A stretch of 64,000 nt of DNA from Dama dama (GCF_033118175.1 NC_083695.1:31699607-31763606), one strand, 5' to 3'; positions 32,625 to 45,089 are shown, numbered from the stretch's first letter. Translations and numbers: made by a program. The notes: generated from the letters alone by a model not told the origin.

Positions 32625-32820
32625 AAAGTTTAAATATATGAATTATTTTATTTAATCTTCACAAAACACTACAAGGCAGATATTATTAATCTTTTACAAA
32701 TGAGGAAATCAGAGCTCAACAAGTTTAAAGTTATTGGTTTGAAGACCCACACCCAGTAAATAACTGTCCCAGATCTTCTGACTTCAGGTCCAGTGCTTTG
32801 GTTTTCTGTTTACTGAAGCA
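32625..32820 (-). mobile_element. MIR SINE, reverse orientation
   Basis: 'taatcttcacaaaacactacaaggcagatattattaatc ... caaatgaggaaatcagagctcaa ... ccagtgctttggttttctgtttac' matches reverse MIR. Confidence 0.75.
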
Positions 32821-33044
32821 ATGTCTTCTAACTTTCTTCTAATTTCTTCATCCCTGGTTCTTCCAGAAAAATATTATTCCTAATGCTACCTGAAAGTTGA
32901 CAGTTGTGTAATAGTCAAAACTGAAAACAAGTCAGTTGTTCACCACTGCGTGAATGGACGAGGATGAAACACCCTGAATAGCCAAAACTATCTTGAGAAA
33001 GAAAAACAAAGCTGGAGGCATCATGCTTCCTGATTTCAAACTAT

Positions 33045-33202
33045 TTTGTTGTTGTTCTTCAGTCAGTCGTGTCTAACATGCTCTTTTCATGTCCAGTGAT
33101 TCAGCTCTTCCCATCAGGTGGCCAAAGTATTGGAGCTTCAGCTTCAGCATCAGTCCTTTTAATTAATATTTAGGGTTGAGTTCCTTTCAGATTGACTGGT
33201 TT
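33045..33202 (-). mobile_element. Short BovB 3' fragment
   Basis: BovB 3' sequence in reverse ('cagtcagtcgtgtctaac ... aggtggccaaagtattggagcttcagc'), with an internal deletion. The flanking repeat aaactat lies at 33038-33044 and 33203-33209, inside L1 ORF2. Confidence 0.82.
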
Positions 33203-33233
33203 AAACTATATTACAAAGCTGTAGTAATCAAAA

Positions 33234-33303
33234 CAGTATGATATTAGCATTAAAACAGACACAAAGGTCAGTATGATATTAGCATTAAAACAGACACAAA
33301 GAA
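33234..33303 (+). repeat. 35-bp tandem duplication in L1
   Basis: Two adjacent copies (33234-33268 and 33269-33303) beginning cagtatgatattagcatt match at 33 of 35 positions. Other L1s lack the second copy, so it arose locally. Confidence 0.9.
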
Positions 33304-34088
33304 TAGAGAGCCCAGAAATAAACCAGAAATAAGCACATATATGATCAATTAATTTATGACAGAGGAGCCAAGAATATACAATAGGGAAAGGATTATCTCT
33401 TCATTAAATGGTGCTGGGAAAACTGGACAGTCACACACAAAGAATAAAACTAGACCACTAGCTTATACCACAAAAATTAATTCAAAATGGATTAGAGACT
33501 TGAATATAAGACATGAAACCATAAAAATACTAGACGAAAACAGGAGATAAGCCCCTTGACATTAGTCTAGATGATGGTGTTTATAGATTTGACATGAAAA
33601 GCAAAGGTAACAAAAGTAAAAATAAAAGCTGACTCTATCAGACGAAAAAACTTCTGCACAGCAAAAGAAGCTATCAACAAAATGCAAAGGCAATCTATTG
33701 AATGGGAGAAAATATTTGCAAATCATTTATCTAAGGGGTTAATATCCAAGATACATAAATAACTCATACAACTCAGTAGTCAAAAAAAAACAAACAAACC
33801 TAATTTAAAAAATGGTAGAAGATCTGAACAGACTTTTTTCCAAAGAAGACATATAAATGGTCAACAGACACATTAAAAGATGCCCATCACTAATCATTAT
33901 GAGAATTCAAATTAAAACCACAGTGAAGTATCATCTCATACTTGTTAGAATGACTTATTAAAAAGAATAACAAGTGTTGGCCAGGATATGGAGAAAGAGA
34001 AAAACTTGTGCATTTATAGTAATAGAAATTGGTGAAACCACTAAGGAAAACAGTATGGGGTCTCCCTAAACAGTTAAAAGTAGAACTA

Positions 34089-34985
34089 TCATCAGTTCAG
34101 TTCAGTCACTCAGTCATGTCCGACTCTTTGTACCCCATGAATCACAGCACACCAGGCCTCCCTATCCATCACCAGCTCCCGGAGTTTACTCAAACTCATG
34201 TCCATCGAGTCAGTGATGCCATCCAGCCATCTCATCCTCTGTCATCCCCTTCTCCTCCTGCCCCCAATCCCTTCCAGCATCAGGATCTTTTCCAATGAGT
34301 CAACTCTTCACATGAGGTGGCCAAAGTATTGGAGTTTCAGCCTCAGCATCAGTCCTTCCAATGGACACCCAGGACTGATCTCCTTTAGGATGGAATGGTT
34401 GGATTTTCTTACAGTCCAAGGGACTCTCAAGAGTCTTCTCCATCACCACAGTTCAAAAGCATCAATTTTTCGGTGCTCAACTTTCTTCAGAGTCCAACTC
34501 TCACATCCATACATGACCATTGAAAAAACCGTAGCCTTGACTAGACAGACCTTTGTTGGCAAAGTAATGTCTCTGCTTTTTAATATGCTATCTAGGTTGT
34601 TCATAACTTTCCTTCCAAGGAGTAATCGTCTTTTAATTTCATGGCTGCAATCACCATCTGCAGTGATTTTGGAGCCCAAAAAAAATAAAGTCTGACACTG
34701 CTTCCACTGTTTCCCCATCTATTTCCCATGAAGTGATGGGACCGGATGCCATGATCTTAGTTTCCTGAATGTTAAGCTTTAAGCCACCTTTGTCACTCTC
34801 CTCTTTCACTTTCATCAAGAAGCTTTTTAGCTCTTCTTCACTTTCTGCCATAAAGATGGTGTCATCTGCATATCTGAGGTTATTGATATTTCTCCCGGCA
34901 ATCTTGATTCCAGCTTGTGCTTCTTCCAGCCCAGTGTTTCTCATGATGTACTCTGCATATAAGTTAAATAAGCAGGGTGTCATAC
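34089..34985 (-). mobile_element. 5'-truncated BovB LINE
   Basis: The BovB 3' end in reverse begins at 'catcagttcagttcag'. The element runs to 'gcagggtg' near 34978, after the YADD block. It interrupts the L1 within 'gaactatcat/acagtccaattctg'. The minus strand still encodes 'NNLRYADDTIFMAES' (around 34855-34900) and the downstream domain, with frameshifts between the frames at 34443-34718 and 34651-34992. Confidence 0.92.
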
Positions 34986-36005
34986 AGTCCAATTCTGTAT
35001 ATTCATTAAGAAAGTAAAAGCATTAATTTGAAAAGATGTTTGCAACCCCATGTTCACTGCAGCATTATTTACAATACCTAAGATATGGAAACAACCTAAA
35101 TGTTCATCACTGGGTGGATGGGTAAAGAAAATGCAGCATATATATTTTTCAGTCATAGAAAAGTGAAATCTTGCCATTTTCAACAACATGGGCCTTGAGG
35201 GAAAGTCAGACAACTTGGGCCTTGAGGGAACTGAAAGTCAGGCAGAGAAAGACAAATACCATATAATTTCATCCATACAGAGAACAATTGAAGGATGCCA
35301 GAGGTAGTGGGTATGGGGAAGAAATGGGTGAAAGGAGTCAAAAGTTACAAATTTCCAGTTGTAAAGTAAGTCATTTGGATGTAATATACAGCACTGTGAC
35401 TATAGTTAATAATACTATATTAAATAGTTGAAAGTTGCTAACAGAGTAAATCTTAAAGACCTCATTACAAAAAAAATTCTGTAACTATGTATGGTAATGG
35501 ATGTTAACTAAATTTACTGTGGTAACAATTTCATAATATGTACAAATATCAAATCATTATGTTGTACACCTGGAACTAATATAATATTGTATGTCAATTA
35601 TATCTCAATTTGAAAAATATATGAATGGACGAATTGACATATAGCCATACAAGGAAAACTATTTAGCGATGAAAAAGAAAACCCATTGATTTGTACAACA
35701 ACATTGTTGAATCTCAGAATAATTATGCAGAGTGAAAACAAGCAGGAAAGAAGAATATATATGGTTTGATCCATTTATGTATTTATTGTAGAAAATGCAA
35801 ACTAATATTTAGTAACAGAAAGATTAGTGGTTGCTTGGGGATATGAGTATAGAGGGAGGGCAGGATTACAAGGAGGTACAAAGAAATTCTGGGAGTAGAT
35901 GGAAATGTTAACATTTCTGTTGAATACATGTATCAAAACTGGTCAAACTGTACACTTTAAACATGAGCAAGTTAGTATTAATATATCAATAAATTAATAA
36001 AGATA

Positions 36006-37125
36006 GGGGAGGCTGTTAAAGAAAAATTTATTATTTTAATTTTCTGTAGAATGATCTGTGATTCTTTCAAAGAGCAGTCTTTATTTTCCATAATTCAAGA
36101 GAATTCATTTAATTAGGTACGTTTAATAATTTGACTGCTTTGATTATTAAGTGGTTTTTACAACAGTGACACCTTTATTTTAATATCTGGACACTTTACA
36201 GAAAGCTAAGGAGAGTGTTAGGATTCTTTCTTAGCAGGTGGCCTACCTGTCTCCAATATCTTTGTTTGTAGAATTTCTAAAGTGAATAACTTTTCTCCTT
36301 GTATCCAGTATTAAGCTTTGGAGTTGCAAGAAATGGGGAATTACTCATAGACTATTTTAAAGAAAGAAAGAAAGGCTATTGTAAAGCTATACTTAGACTA
36401 AAATTGGAACTGGATTTCAAAACTGGAAAGTCATCAGGAAGTGAAGCAACTCTAGGAATTAGATGTCCTTTCAGTCTTTCTTGTGGGCAGTCTGCTCTCT
36501 CTCTCTCTTCTTTCTCTTTTATACCACTTTTTTCTCTCTACATAACTATTTTCTTCCTCTACTCATTGCTTTATTCACTTTTTATCCTTCTGTACCTAAA
36601 ATATCTTCTCTTTGCCTCCTCTGGATCCACTGTTCACCTTCTCCACAGTATGCTCTTTTCCAATAAACCTGGCCCGTACAGATTATATCAACAGAATGAG
36701 GTCAGTGTATTTATTCTCCTGGCTCCCTCTCTGCAAGGTCACTTTAGGCAGAGTGTATCTCTCAATTGCAGATCACTGCTCCTCTCAAGATGACTCACTC
36801 TAAACAACTCTCCCCTTCCACCTGCTTCTTTCCTTTGCCCCTTCAGGTCTAGGGGTGGTAACAGCTCCCTTGCTACTAAGATTGGGTTCCTCTGCTATCA
36901 TTGTGGCTCCCCCATACCCTGCCCACACATTTGTCATTGGTTCCTTTGTAGATAAACTCTCCTCAACTTATCCTTATCCACACATGTCATCTGTTTTTTT
37001 TTTTTTTTTTAATTAGGAGCCTGAGTTACATACTTGTTTCTCTGTTATTTTCTTTTTTATCTCACAGCTTCTGCTTCAGTTCACCATGTTCTACCATGGC
37101 TCTAGTTCTACTGACACTTTCATTT
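36006..37125. other. Unassigned DNA with a 164-codon chance frame
   Basis: A plus-strand frame at 36299-36793 is the longest in the window outside recognised transposons. Its middle (around residues 75-105) is hydrophobic because of a pyrimidine-rich stretch at 36490-36660, which favours Leu, Phe and Ser codons. No domain, Kozak context or splice setting supports a gene. Part of it (36300-36490) may be an old unnamed repeat. A poly-T is at 36993-37010. Confidence 0.4.
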
Positions 37126-37322
37126 TTTTTTCAGTCGCTCAGTCATGTCTGACTCTTTGTGATTCCATGGACTATAGCTCACCAGGCTCTTCTGCCCATG
37201 GATTTCTCCAGGCAAGAATGCTGGAGTGGGTTGCCATTCCCTTCTCCAGAAGATTTTCCCTACTCAAGGACTGAACCCAAGTCTCCTGCATTGTGAGCAG
37301 ACTCTTTACCATCTGAACCACC
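37126..37322 (-). mobile_element. Bov-tA SINE
   Basis: The reverse-oriented Bov-A unit ('cagtcgctcagtcatgtctgactctttgtg') with head complement ends 'actctttaccatctgaaccacc'. It is followed directly by another SINE. Confidence 0.92.
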
Positions 37323-37342
37323 TGTTACTTGACATTCTCTGT

Positions 37343-37557
37343 GTGCAAAGTCTTATCAGTCGTATCCAACTCAGCAACCCTATGGACTATAGCCTGCCAG
37401 ACTCCTCTGCCCGTGGGATTCTTCAGGCAGGAATACTGGAGTGGGTTGCCATATCCTACTCCAGGGGATCTTCCCAGTCCAGGGATCGAACCCACATCTC
37501 CTTTGTCTCTTGCATTGGCAGGCAGGTTCTTTACTACTAGCGCCGTCTGGAAAGCCC
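37343..37557 (-). mobile_element. Bov-tA2 SINE with target duplication
   Basis: A reverse-oriented tA2 copy with the exact 11-bp repeat acattctctgt at 37332-37342 and 37558-37568. It lies directly beside the 3' end of the BovB that follows. Confidence 0.93.
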
Positions 37558-37568
37558 ACATTCTCTGT

Positions 37569-38955
37569 CAGTTCAGTTCGGTCACTCAGTCATGTCCAAC
37601 TCTTTGTGACCCCTTGGACTGCAGCACACCAAGCTTCCCTGTCCAACACCATCTCCCGGAGCTTGCTCAAACTCATGTCCATCAAGTCAGTGATACCATC
37701 CAAACATCTCATCCTCTGTTGTCCCCTTCTCCTCCAGGCTTCAATCTTTTCCAGCATTAGGGTCTTTTCAAATGAGTCAGTTCTTCGCATCAGGTGGCCA
37801 AAGTATGGGGATTCAGCATCAGTCCTTCCAATGAATATTCACGACTGATTTCCTTCAGGATTGACTAGTTTGATCTCCTTGCAGTCCAAGGGACTCTCAA
37901 GAGTCTTCTCCAACACTAGAGTTCAAAAGTATTAATTCTTCAGTGCTTGGCTTCCTTTATGGTCCAAATTTCACATCCATACATGACTACTGGAAAAACC
38001 ATAGCTTTGACTACACGGACCTTTGTCAGCAAAATGATATCTCTGCTTTTTAATATGCTGTCTAGATTTGTCATAGCTTTTCTTCCAAGGAGAAAGCGTC
38101 TTTTAATTTCATGGCTACAGTCACCATCTGCAGTGATTTTGGAGCCCCAGAAAATAAAGTCTGTCACTGTTTCCATTGCTTCCCCATCTATTTGCCAGGA
38201 AGTGATGGGGACCTGATGTCATGATCTTAGTTTTTTGAATGTTGAGTTGTAAACCAGCTTTTTCACTCTCCTCTTTCACTTTCATCAAGAGGCTCTTTAG
38301 TTCCTCTTTGCTTTCTGCCATAGGGTGGTGTCATCTGCATATCTGAGGTTATTGAGTTTCTGCTGGCAATCTTGATACCAGCTTGTGCTTCATCCAGCCT
38401 GGCATTTTGTGTGATGTACTCTACATATGCTTCCCTGGTGGCTCAGAGGGTAAAAGCGTCTGCCTGCAATGCGGGAGACCCGGGTTTGATCCCTGGGTTG
38501 GGAAGATCCCTGGAGAAGGAAATGGCAACCAACTCCAGTATTCTTGCCTGGAAAATCCCATGGACGGAGAAGCCTGATAGGCTATAGTCCATGGGGTTGC
38601 AAAGAGTCGGACACGACCGAGCGACTTCACTTTCACGTTCATTTTCACTCTACATATAAGTTAAATAAGCAGGGTGACAATATACAGCCTTGATGTACTC
38701 CTTTCCCACTTTGGAACGAGTTCATTGTTCCATGTCCAGTTCTAACTGTTGCTTCTTGACCTGCATACAGATTTCTGAGGAGGCAGGTAAGGTGGTCTGG
38801 TATTCCCATCTGTTGAAGAATTTTCCTCAGTTTGTTGTGATCCACACAGTCAAAGGCTTTGGCATAGTCAGTGAAGCAGAAGTAGATGTTTTTCTGGAAT
38901 TCTCTTGCTTTTTCTATGATTCAACAGATGTTGGCAATTTGATCTCTGGCATTTC
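37569..38955 (-). mobile_element. 5'-truncated BovB LINE carrying a SINE
   Basis: The BovB 3' end in reverse begins 'cagttcagttcggtcactcag'. The element is cut by a Bov-tA3 at 38429-38646 and continues to about 38955. Relic frames on the minus strand show the RT block 'DHNKLRKILQQMGIPDHL' (38645-38845) and downstream BovB sequence. The right boundary is approximate because the match fades after 'gatctctgg'. Confidence 0.9.
38429..38646 (+). mobile_element. Bov-tA3 SINE nested in BovB
   Basis: A well-preserved copy ending 'gagcgacttcactttcacgttcattttc'. The exact 11-bp repeat actctacatat lies at 38418-38428 and 38647-38657 within the BovB. Confidence 0.95.
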
Positions 38956-39429
38956 TAAATCTTGCCAATTCCAAAATTTTAGTGAAAAAATCTGAGGCAA
39001 TTGACTCAATTTGTTTTTGTTTTTGTTTTTTTCATGCCAGGCTGTGTGGGAGGACACAGGCTAGTGTGAGGGCTGGCAGCTCTTGGGACAGATGCTTATC
39101 CCTGGGCTACACGGGGAGGGAAAATATGAAAGAAAAAAATATCAAAGTACAGACTGCTCTGTCATCAGAAACCATAAGTGAGATGATTTCTCACTCTTAG
39201 AAAGTACTTTGAGTATGGAAAGTATAATGACTGACATGAAAAAAATTAAGGATAAATAAAATATTCTGGTTGCTCTTAACCATGCTAATATTTGGTAATC
39301 TACTAATATCCACTCTCTTATGGCCTTAATCACATTAAGCTTGCTTGTTCTCACCATTTATGATGACCTTGAGGAATCCAAGACTTGAGGTTGATTGAAA
39401 TCACAGTCTTGACAAGGTAGCATAGGCAG
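38956..39429. other. Unassigned DNA
   Basis: A (GTTTTT)n-like stretch at 39010-39031 is followed by a GC-richer 80 bases ('gctgtgtgggaggacacaggctag') that I cannot assign. Confidence 0.35.
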
Positions 39430-39640
39430 CTGAAACATCAAAAATAGTACAGGCTTTGAAACCAAATAAGTTTGGATCAAACTCCTAAAGCTGCGATTTA
39501 CTTGCTTTATTACTCTAAACTCCCATTTCCTCATTGTAAATTAAGAATACGTATATCTACCTTTTAGAGTTGTTATGCAGATTAATGAGAGCTTATCTGA
39601 AGCATAAAATATAGTTGATACACAGTAAAATGGTAGTTCT
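39430..39640 (+). mobile_element. MIR SINE
   Basis: 'acaggctttgaaaccaaataagtttggatcaaac ... actcccatttcctcattgtaaattaagaat ... gttgttatgcagattaatgaga' matches forward MIR at moderate divergence. Confidence 0.7.
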
Positions 39641-40206
39641 TTTAAACTGATATACTTGTTTTAATTATTCACAGCAAAAGCTTTTGGCTTAATTTAGAAA
39701 AAAAATTTTAAAAGGATGGGAGAAGAAAAAGAAAGCAGTTTGTTACTCCTTTCCCTATCTTTCCCTGCTTAGCTGCAGGTACTTAATGTCTTCTAACTTT
39801 GTGAGTTTAGTCACACCAAATTTCAGTCAATCCATATCATGCCTAATAGTATATGGAAAATACCATTTCTACCAGCAGATGAGTCTGAAACCAATCTTGC
39901 TTTGAAAACATACCCTATATACCTACTATATGTCTTTTCCTCAACTCTCATTGTTTTAGTAGTCTGTAGAATTTTTATTTTGACGGCTGATTTGCATTAT
40001 TTCCTCCCTTAGGATCAGTATCCCAACTTAAACCCTGGCCTAGCTGTCTGGGGCTCAGGAAAAGAAAAATCTGCTTAGTCTAGTGTTTGATAATTCCTTC
40101 TCCCTGGAGCTGACCCAACTTCTGTATCCCTAGCTGATGATTAGGAACCTTCTTCAAACTAGAAAGTATCTACTAACTCTACTCATATCCTTATTTGACC
40201 AGAGCC
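39641..40206. other. Unassigned DNA
   Basis: I see no coding frame, RNA gene or named repeat in this stretch. Confidence 0.35.
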
Positions 40207-40217
40207 AGTTTGGTAAA

Positions 40218-40445
40218 CGTCTTACCCGGTAGCTCAGTGGTAAAGAAATCCACCTGCCATTCAGGAGATGCAGGAGATGTGGGTTTGATCCCTGGGTTGG
40301 AACGATCCTCTGGAGGAGGGCATGGCAACCCACTCCAGTATTCTTGCCTGGAGAATCCCATGGACAGAGTCTGGCAAGCTACATTCTATATGGTTGCAAA
40401 GAGTCGGACACAACTGAAGCGACTGAGAACACACATAGAACATAG
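40218..40445 (+). mobile_element. Bov-tA2 SINE
   Basis: A full copy with a tA2-type head containing 'caggagatgcaggagatgtgg'. It ends 'gaagcgactgagaacacacatag'. Imperfect 11-bp direct repeats (9 of 11) at 40207-40217 and 40446-40456 flank it. Confidence 0.88.
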
Positions 40446-41149
40446 AGTTTAGCAAATAGGTTCCATACCAGGTCATAACAATTTCCTAGTAATCATTACT
40501 TGGAGTACTGTGTAGAGTAGTAGAGGGCTCTCTCTAGTAGGAAAAAGAACTGTAGCTGACAAAGAAAGTCTGCCCTGGGGGCCAGGTTGGGGACCATAGA
40601 AGAGAAAGGTTCGTGGTGACACACATTGGCTAGCCTGTTTCTCTTCTCTCCTATTCTTCATCTCTGACTTCTTCTGTTACCTTCTAGGAAATTCCTTTAA
40701 ATCTTTGATTATATCATATGTCAAACTTACCAGAGTTATTTATTGTTCTTTGAATATTTTCATGAATAAAATGTCTTCTTTTATCCAAGGGAACAAATTT
40801 TTAAAAATATTTTCTTCAGCTTCCTAAACTCTCTCTGTTTTATTCCAAGATACTTTTGTCTGCATCTACATCCACATTGGAACTTTTTTAAAAATTTATA
40901 TTTTACTGAAGGATAATTGCTTTACAGAATTTTGCTGTTTTCTGTCAAACCTCAACATGAATCAGCCATAGGTATACATATACCCCCTCCCTTTTGAACC
41001 TCCCTCCCATCTCCCACCCCATCCCACCCCTCTAGTTTGATTCAGACACCCTTTCTGAGTTTCCCGAGCCATACAACAAATTCCCATGGCCATCTATTTT
41101 ACATATGGTAATGTAAGTTTCCATGTTACTCTTTCCATACATCTCACCC

Positions 41150-44100
41150 TCTCTGCCCCTCTCCCCATGTCCATAAGTCTATTCTCTATGTCTGTTTCTC
41201 CATTGCTGCCCTATAAATAAATTCTTCAGTACCATTTTTCTATATTCCGTATATATGCATTAGAACATGATATTTATCTTTCTCTTTCTGCCTCACTTCA
41301 TACTGTATAATAGGTTCTAGGTTCATCCACCTCATCAGAACTGACTCAAATGCGTTCCTTTCTATGGCTGAGTAACATTCCATTGTGTATATGTACCACA
41401 ACTTCTTTATCCATTCATCTGTTGATGGACATCTAGGTTGCTTCCACGTTCTAGCTATTGTAAATAGTGCTGCAATGAATAATGGGATACACGTGTCTTT
41501 TTCAATTTTGGTTTCCTCAAGATATATGCCTAGGAGTGGGATTGCTGAGTCATATGGTGGTTTTATTCCTAGTTTTTTAAGGAATCTCCATACCGTCTTT
41601 CTTCCATAGTGGCTGTATCAATTTATATTCCCACCAACAATGCAAGAGTGTTCCCTTTTCTCCACATCCTCTCCAGCATTTATTGTGTGTAGACTTTTGA
41701 TGATAGCTATTCTGACTGGTGTAAGGTGATATCTCTTTGTAGTTTTGATTTGCATCTATCTAATAATGAGCAATGCTGAACATCTTTTCATGTTTGTTAG
41801 CCATCTGTATATGTTCTTTGAAGAAATGTCTGTTCAGGTCTTTTTCCAATGTTTGATTGGGTTTTTGTTTTTCTCATATCGAGTTGTATGGGTTGCTTGT
41901 ATATTTTGGAAATTAATCCTTTGTCAGCTGTTTCATTTGCTATTATTTTTTCCCATTCTGAGGATTGTCTTTTCACCTTGCTTATAGTTTCCTTTGCTGT
42001 GCAAAACTTTTTAAGGTTAATCAGGTCCCACTTGTTTACTTTTGTTTTTATTTCCATTCCTCTAGGAGGTGGGTCATAGAGGATCTTGCTTTGATTTATG
42101 TCATTGAGTGTTTTGCCTATGTTTTCCTCTAGGAGTTTTATAGTTTCTGGTCTTACATTTAGGTCTTTCATCCATTTTGAGTTTATCTTTGTGTATAGTG
42201 TTAGGAAGTGTTCTAATTTCGTTCTTCTACATGTCACTGTCCAGTTTTTCCAGCACCATTTACTGAAGAGGCTGCCTTTGCCCCATTGTATATCCTTGCC
42301 TCCTTTGTCAAAAATAAGGTACCCATAGGTGCATGGGTTTATTTCTGGGCTTTCTATCTTGTTCTATTGGTCTATATTTCTGTTTTTGTGCTAGTACTGT
42401 ACTGTCTTGATGATTGTAGCTTTGTAGTATAATCTGAAGTCAGGAAGGTTGATTCCTCCAGCTCCATTCTTCTTTCTCAAGACTGCTTTGATTATATGGA
42501 GTCTTTTGTGTTTCCATATGAATTATGAAATTTTCTGTTCTAGTTCTGTGAAAAATGCCATTGGTAATTTGATAGGGGTTGCATTGAACCTGTAGATTGT
42601 GTTTGGTAGTATAGTCATTTTCACAATATTGTTTCTTCCTACCCAGGAACATGGAATATCTCTCCATTTATTTCTGTTATTTTTGATTTCTATGTACAGC
42701 TCTTTTGTCTCCTTAGGTAAGTTTATTCCTGGATATTTAATTCTTTTTGTTGCAATGGTGAATGGGATTGATTCCTTAATTTCTCTTTCTGATTTTTCAT
42801 TGTTAGTATATAGAAATGCAAGTGATTTCTGTGTGTTGATTTTGTATACCGCAACTTTGCTAAATTCACTCATTAGCTCTAGTAATTTTCTGATACTATC
42901 TTTAGGGTTTTCTATATATAGTATCATGTCATCTGCAGACAGTGAGTGCTTTACTTCTTCTTTTCTGATTTGGATTCTTTTTATTCCTTTTTCGTCTCTG
43001 ATTTCTATAGCTAGGACTTTCAGAACTATGTTGAATAATAGTGGTAAAAGTGGACACCTTTGTCTTGTTCCTGATTGTAGGGGAAATGCTTTCAGTTTTT
43101 CACCATTGAGAATAATGTTTGCTGTAGGCTTATCATATATAGCCTTTACTATGTTGAGGTAGGTTCCTTCTATGCCCATTTTTTGAAGAGTTTTAATCAA
43201 AAATGGGTGCTGAATTTTGTCAAAGGCTTTTTCTGCATCTATTGAGATTATCATATGGATTTATCTTTCAATTTGTTAATATGGTATATCACATTGATTG
43301 ATTTGTGTATATTGAAGAATCCTTGCATTCCTGGAATAAGCCCAACTTGATCATGGTGTATGAGCTTTTTGGTGTGTTGCTGAATTCTGTTTGCTAAAAT
43401 TTTGTTGAGGATTTTTGCATCTATGTTCATCAGTGATATTGGCCTGAAGTTTTCTTTTCTGTGTGTTGTCCTTGTCTGATTTTGGTATCAGGGTGATGGT
43501 GGCCTCATATAATGGGTTTGGAAGTGTTCCTTCCTCTGCAATTGTTTGAAAGAGCTTTAGAAGGATAGGCATTAGCTCTTCTCTAAATGTTTGATAGAAT
43601 TCTCCTGTGAAGCCACCTGATCCTGGGCTTTTGTTTTTTGGAAGATTTTTGCTCACAGCTTCAATTTCAGTGCTTATAATTGTGTTGTTGATAATTTCTA
43701 TTTCTTCCTGGTTCAGTCTTGGAAGATTCAACTTTTCTAAGAATCTTTCCATTTCCTCCAGGTTATCCATTTTATTGCCATATAGTTGTTCATAATAGTC
43801 TCTTATAATCCTTTGTATTTCTGCATTGTCTGTTGTAACCTCTCCTTTTTCATTTCTAATTTTGTTGATTTGACTCTTCTCTCTTTTTTTCTTGATGGGT
43901 CTGGCTAAATGTTTGTCAATTTTGTTTATCTTCTCAAAGAACCAGCTTTTAGTTTTATTAATCTTTACTATTGTTTCTTTCATTTCTTTTTCATTTATTT
44001 CTGCTCAGATCTTTATGATCTCTTTCCTTCTACTAATTTGGGGGGGGGGGGGTTGTTCTTCTTTTTTCCACTTGTTTTAGGTGTAAAGTTAGGTTACCTA

Positions 44101-45027
44101 TTCATTGTTTTTATTGTTTCTTGAGGTAGGATTGTATTGCTATAAACCTCCCTCTTAGAACTACTTTTGCTGCATCCCATAGGTTTTGAGTTGTCATGTT
44201 TTCCTTATCATTTGTTTCTAGAAATTTTTTTATTTCCCTCTTGATTTCTTTAGTAACCTGCTGGTTACTAAATGTGTTGTCTAATCTCCATGTGTTTGTG
44301 TTTCTTACAGTTTTTTTCTTGTGATTGATACCTAGTCTCATAGCATTGTGGTCAGAGAAGATGCTTGATACAATTTCAATTTTTTTTAATTTACTGAGGT
44401 TTGATTTGTGACCCAAGATGTGGTGTATCCTGGAGAATGTTCCATGTGCACTTGAGAAGAAGGTGTGTTCTTCTGCATTTGGATGGAATGTCCTGAAGAT
44501 ATCAATGAGGTACATGTCATCTAATGTATCATTTAAGACGTGTGTTTCCTTATTACTTTTCTGTTCTGATGACCTGTCCATTGGTGTGAGTGGGGTGTTA
44601 AAATCTCCTACTATTATTGTGTTACTGTCAATTTCTCCTTTTGTCTGTTAGTGTTTGTCTTATGTATTGAGCTGCTCCTATGTTGGGTGCATAGATATTT
44701 ACAATTGTTATGTCTTTTTCTTGGATTGATCCATTGATCATTATGTAGTGTCCCTCCTTATCTCTGTAATAGTCTTTATTTTAAGGTCTATTTTGTCTGA
44801 TATGAGGATGGCTACTCCAGCTTTCTTTGGCTTCCCATTGCATGGAATATAGTTTTCCATCCTCTCACTTTCTGTCTATATGTGTCTTTAGGTCTTAAGT
44901 GGGTTTCTTGTAGACAGCATATATATGGGTCTTGTTTTTGGGTCCATTCAGCCAGTCTGTGTCTTTTGGTTGGAGCATTTAATCCATTTACATTTAAAGT
45001 AACTATTGAGATATATGTTCCTATAGC
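41150..45027 (-). pseudogene. L1 ORF2 relic (endonuclease and reverse transcriptase)
   Basis: ORF2 nicks DNA and reverse-transcribes L1 RNA. The minus strand starts at 'MAIGTYISIVTLNVNGLN' (45027), the APE endonuclease N-terminus. The reading breaks into at least five frames: 44812-45081, 44111-44581, 43351-43983, 42523-43254 and 41797-42237. RT landmarks include 'SPGSGGFTGEFYQTF' and 'IDAEKAFDKIQHPF'. The catalytic block reads SADD at 42928-42939 where F/YADD is normal, so the residue before ADD is changed to serine. The C-terminal Cys-rich region follows near 41400-41650. Confidence 0.9.
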
Positions 45028-45089
45028 CATTTTCTTAATCGTTTGGGGTTGATTTGGTAGATCTTTTTTCTTTTCTTGCATTTCTTGAC

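Larger units (their letters stand above)
32962..35621 (+). mobile_element. 5'-truncated L1 nested in an older L1
   Basis: An 11-bp target repeat, tgaatggacga, lies at 32951-32961 and 35622-35632. The element covers the last third of ORF2 and the whole 3' UTR, ending in 'tatgtcaattatatctcaatttgaaaaa'. It is interrupted by a short BovB tail at 33045-33202 and a longer BovB at 34089-34985. Its frames are broken; the longest intact part is 33356-33550, with the L1 motif 'TKINSKWIRDLN'. Confidence 0.88.
32890..36005 (+). mobile_element. Old L1M element carrying a younger L1
   Basis: Its two pieces, 32890-32950 and 35633-36005, form one old L1 ORF2/3' UTR sequence ('ttcaccactgcgtgaatggacga' continuing as 'attgacatatagccatac ... 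ttagcgatgaaaaag ... aactgtacactttaaacatga'). The younger L1 at 32962-35621 inserted between them. Confidence 0.75.

Noticed and set aside
34198..34695. 165-codon plus-strand frame
   Set aside because: It is the antisense of a BovB RT relic.
42599..43162. 187-codon plus-strand frame rich in Leu, Ser and Phe that looks like a membrane protein
   Set aside because: It is the antisense shadow of L1 ORF2; the minus strand carries the real RT motifs in the same interval.
44039..44052. Poly-G run as a G-quadruplex regulatory site
   Set aside because: It is a single homopolymer inside a decayed L1 without the four separated G-tracts of a usual quadruplex.
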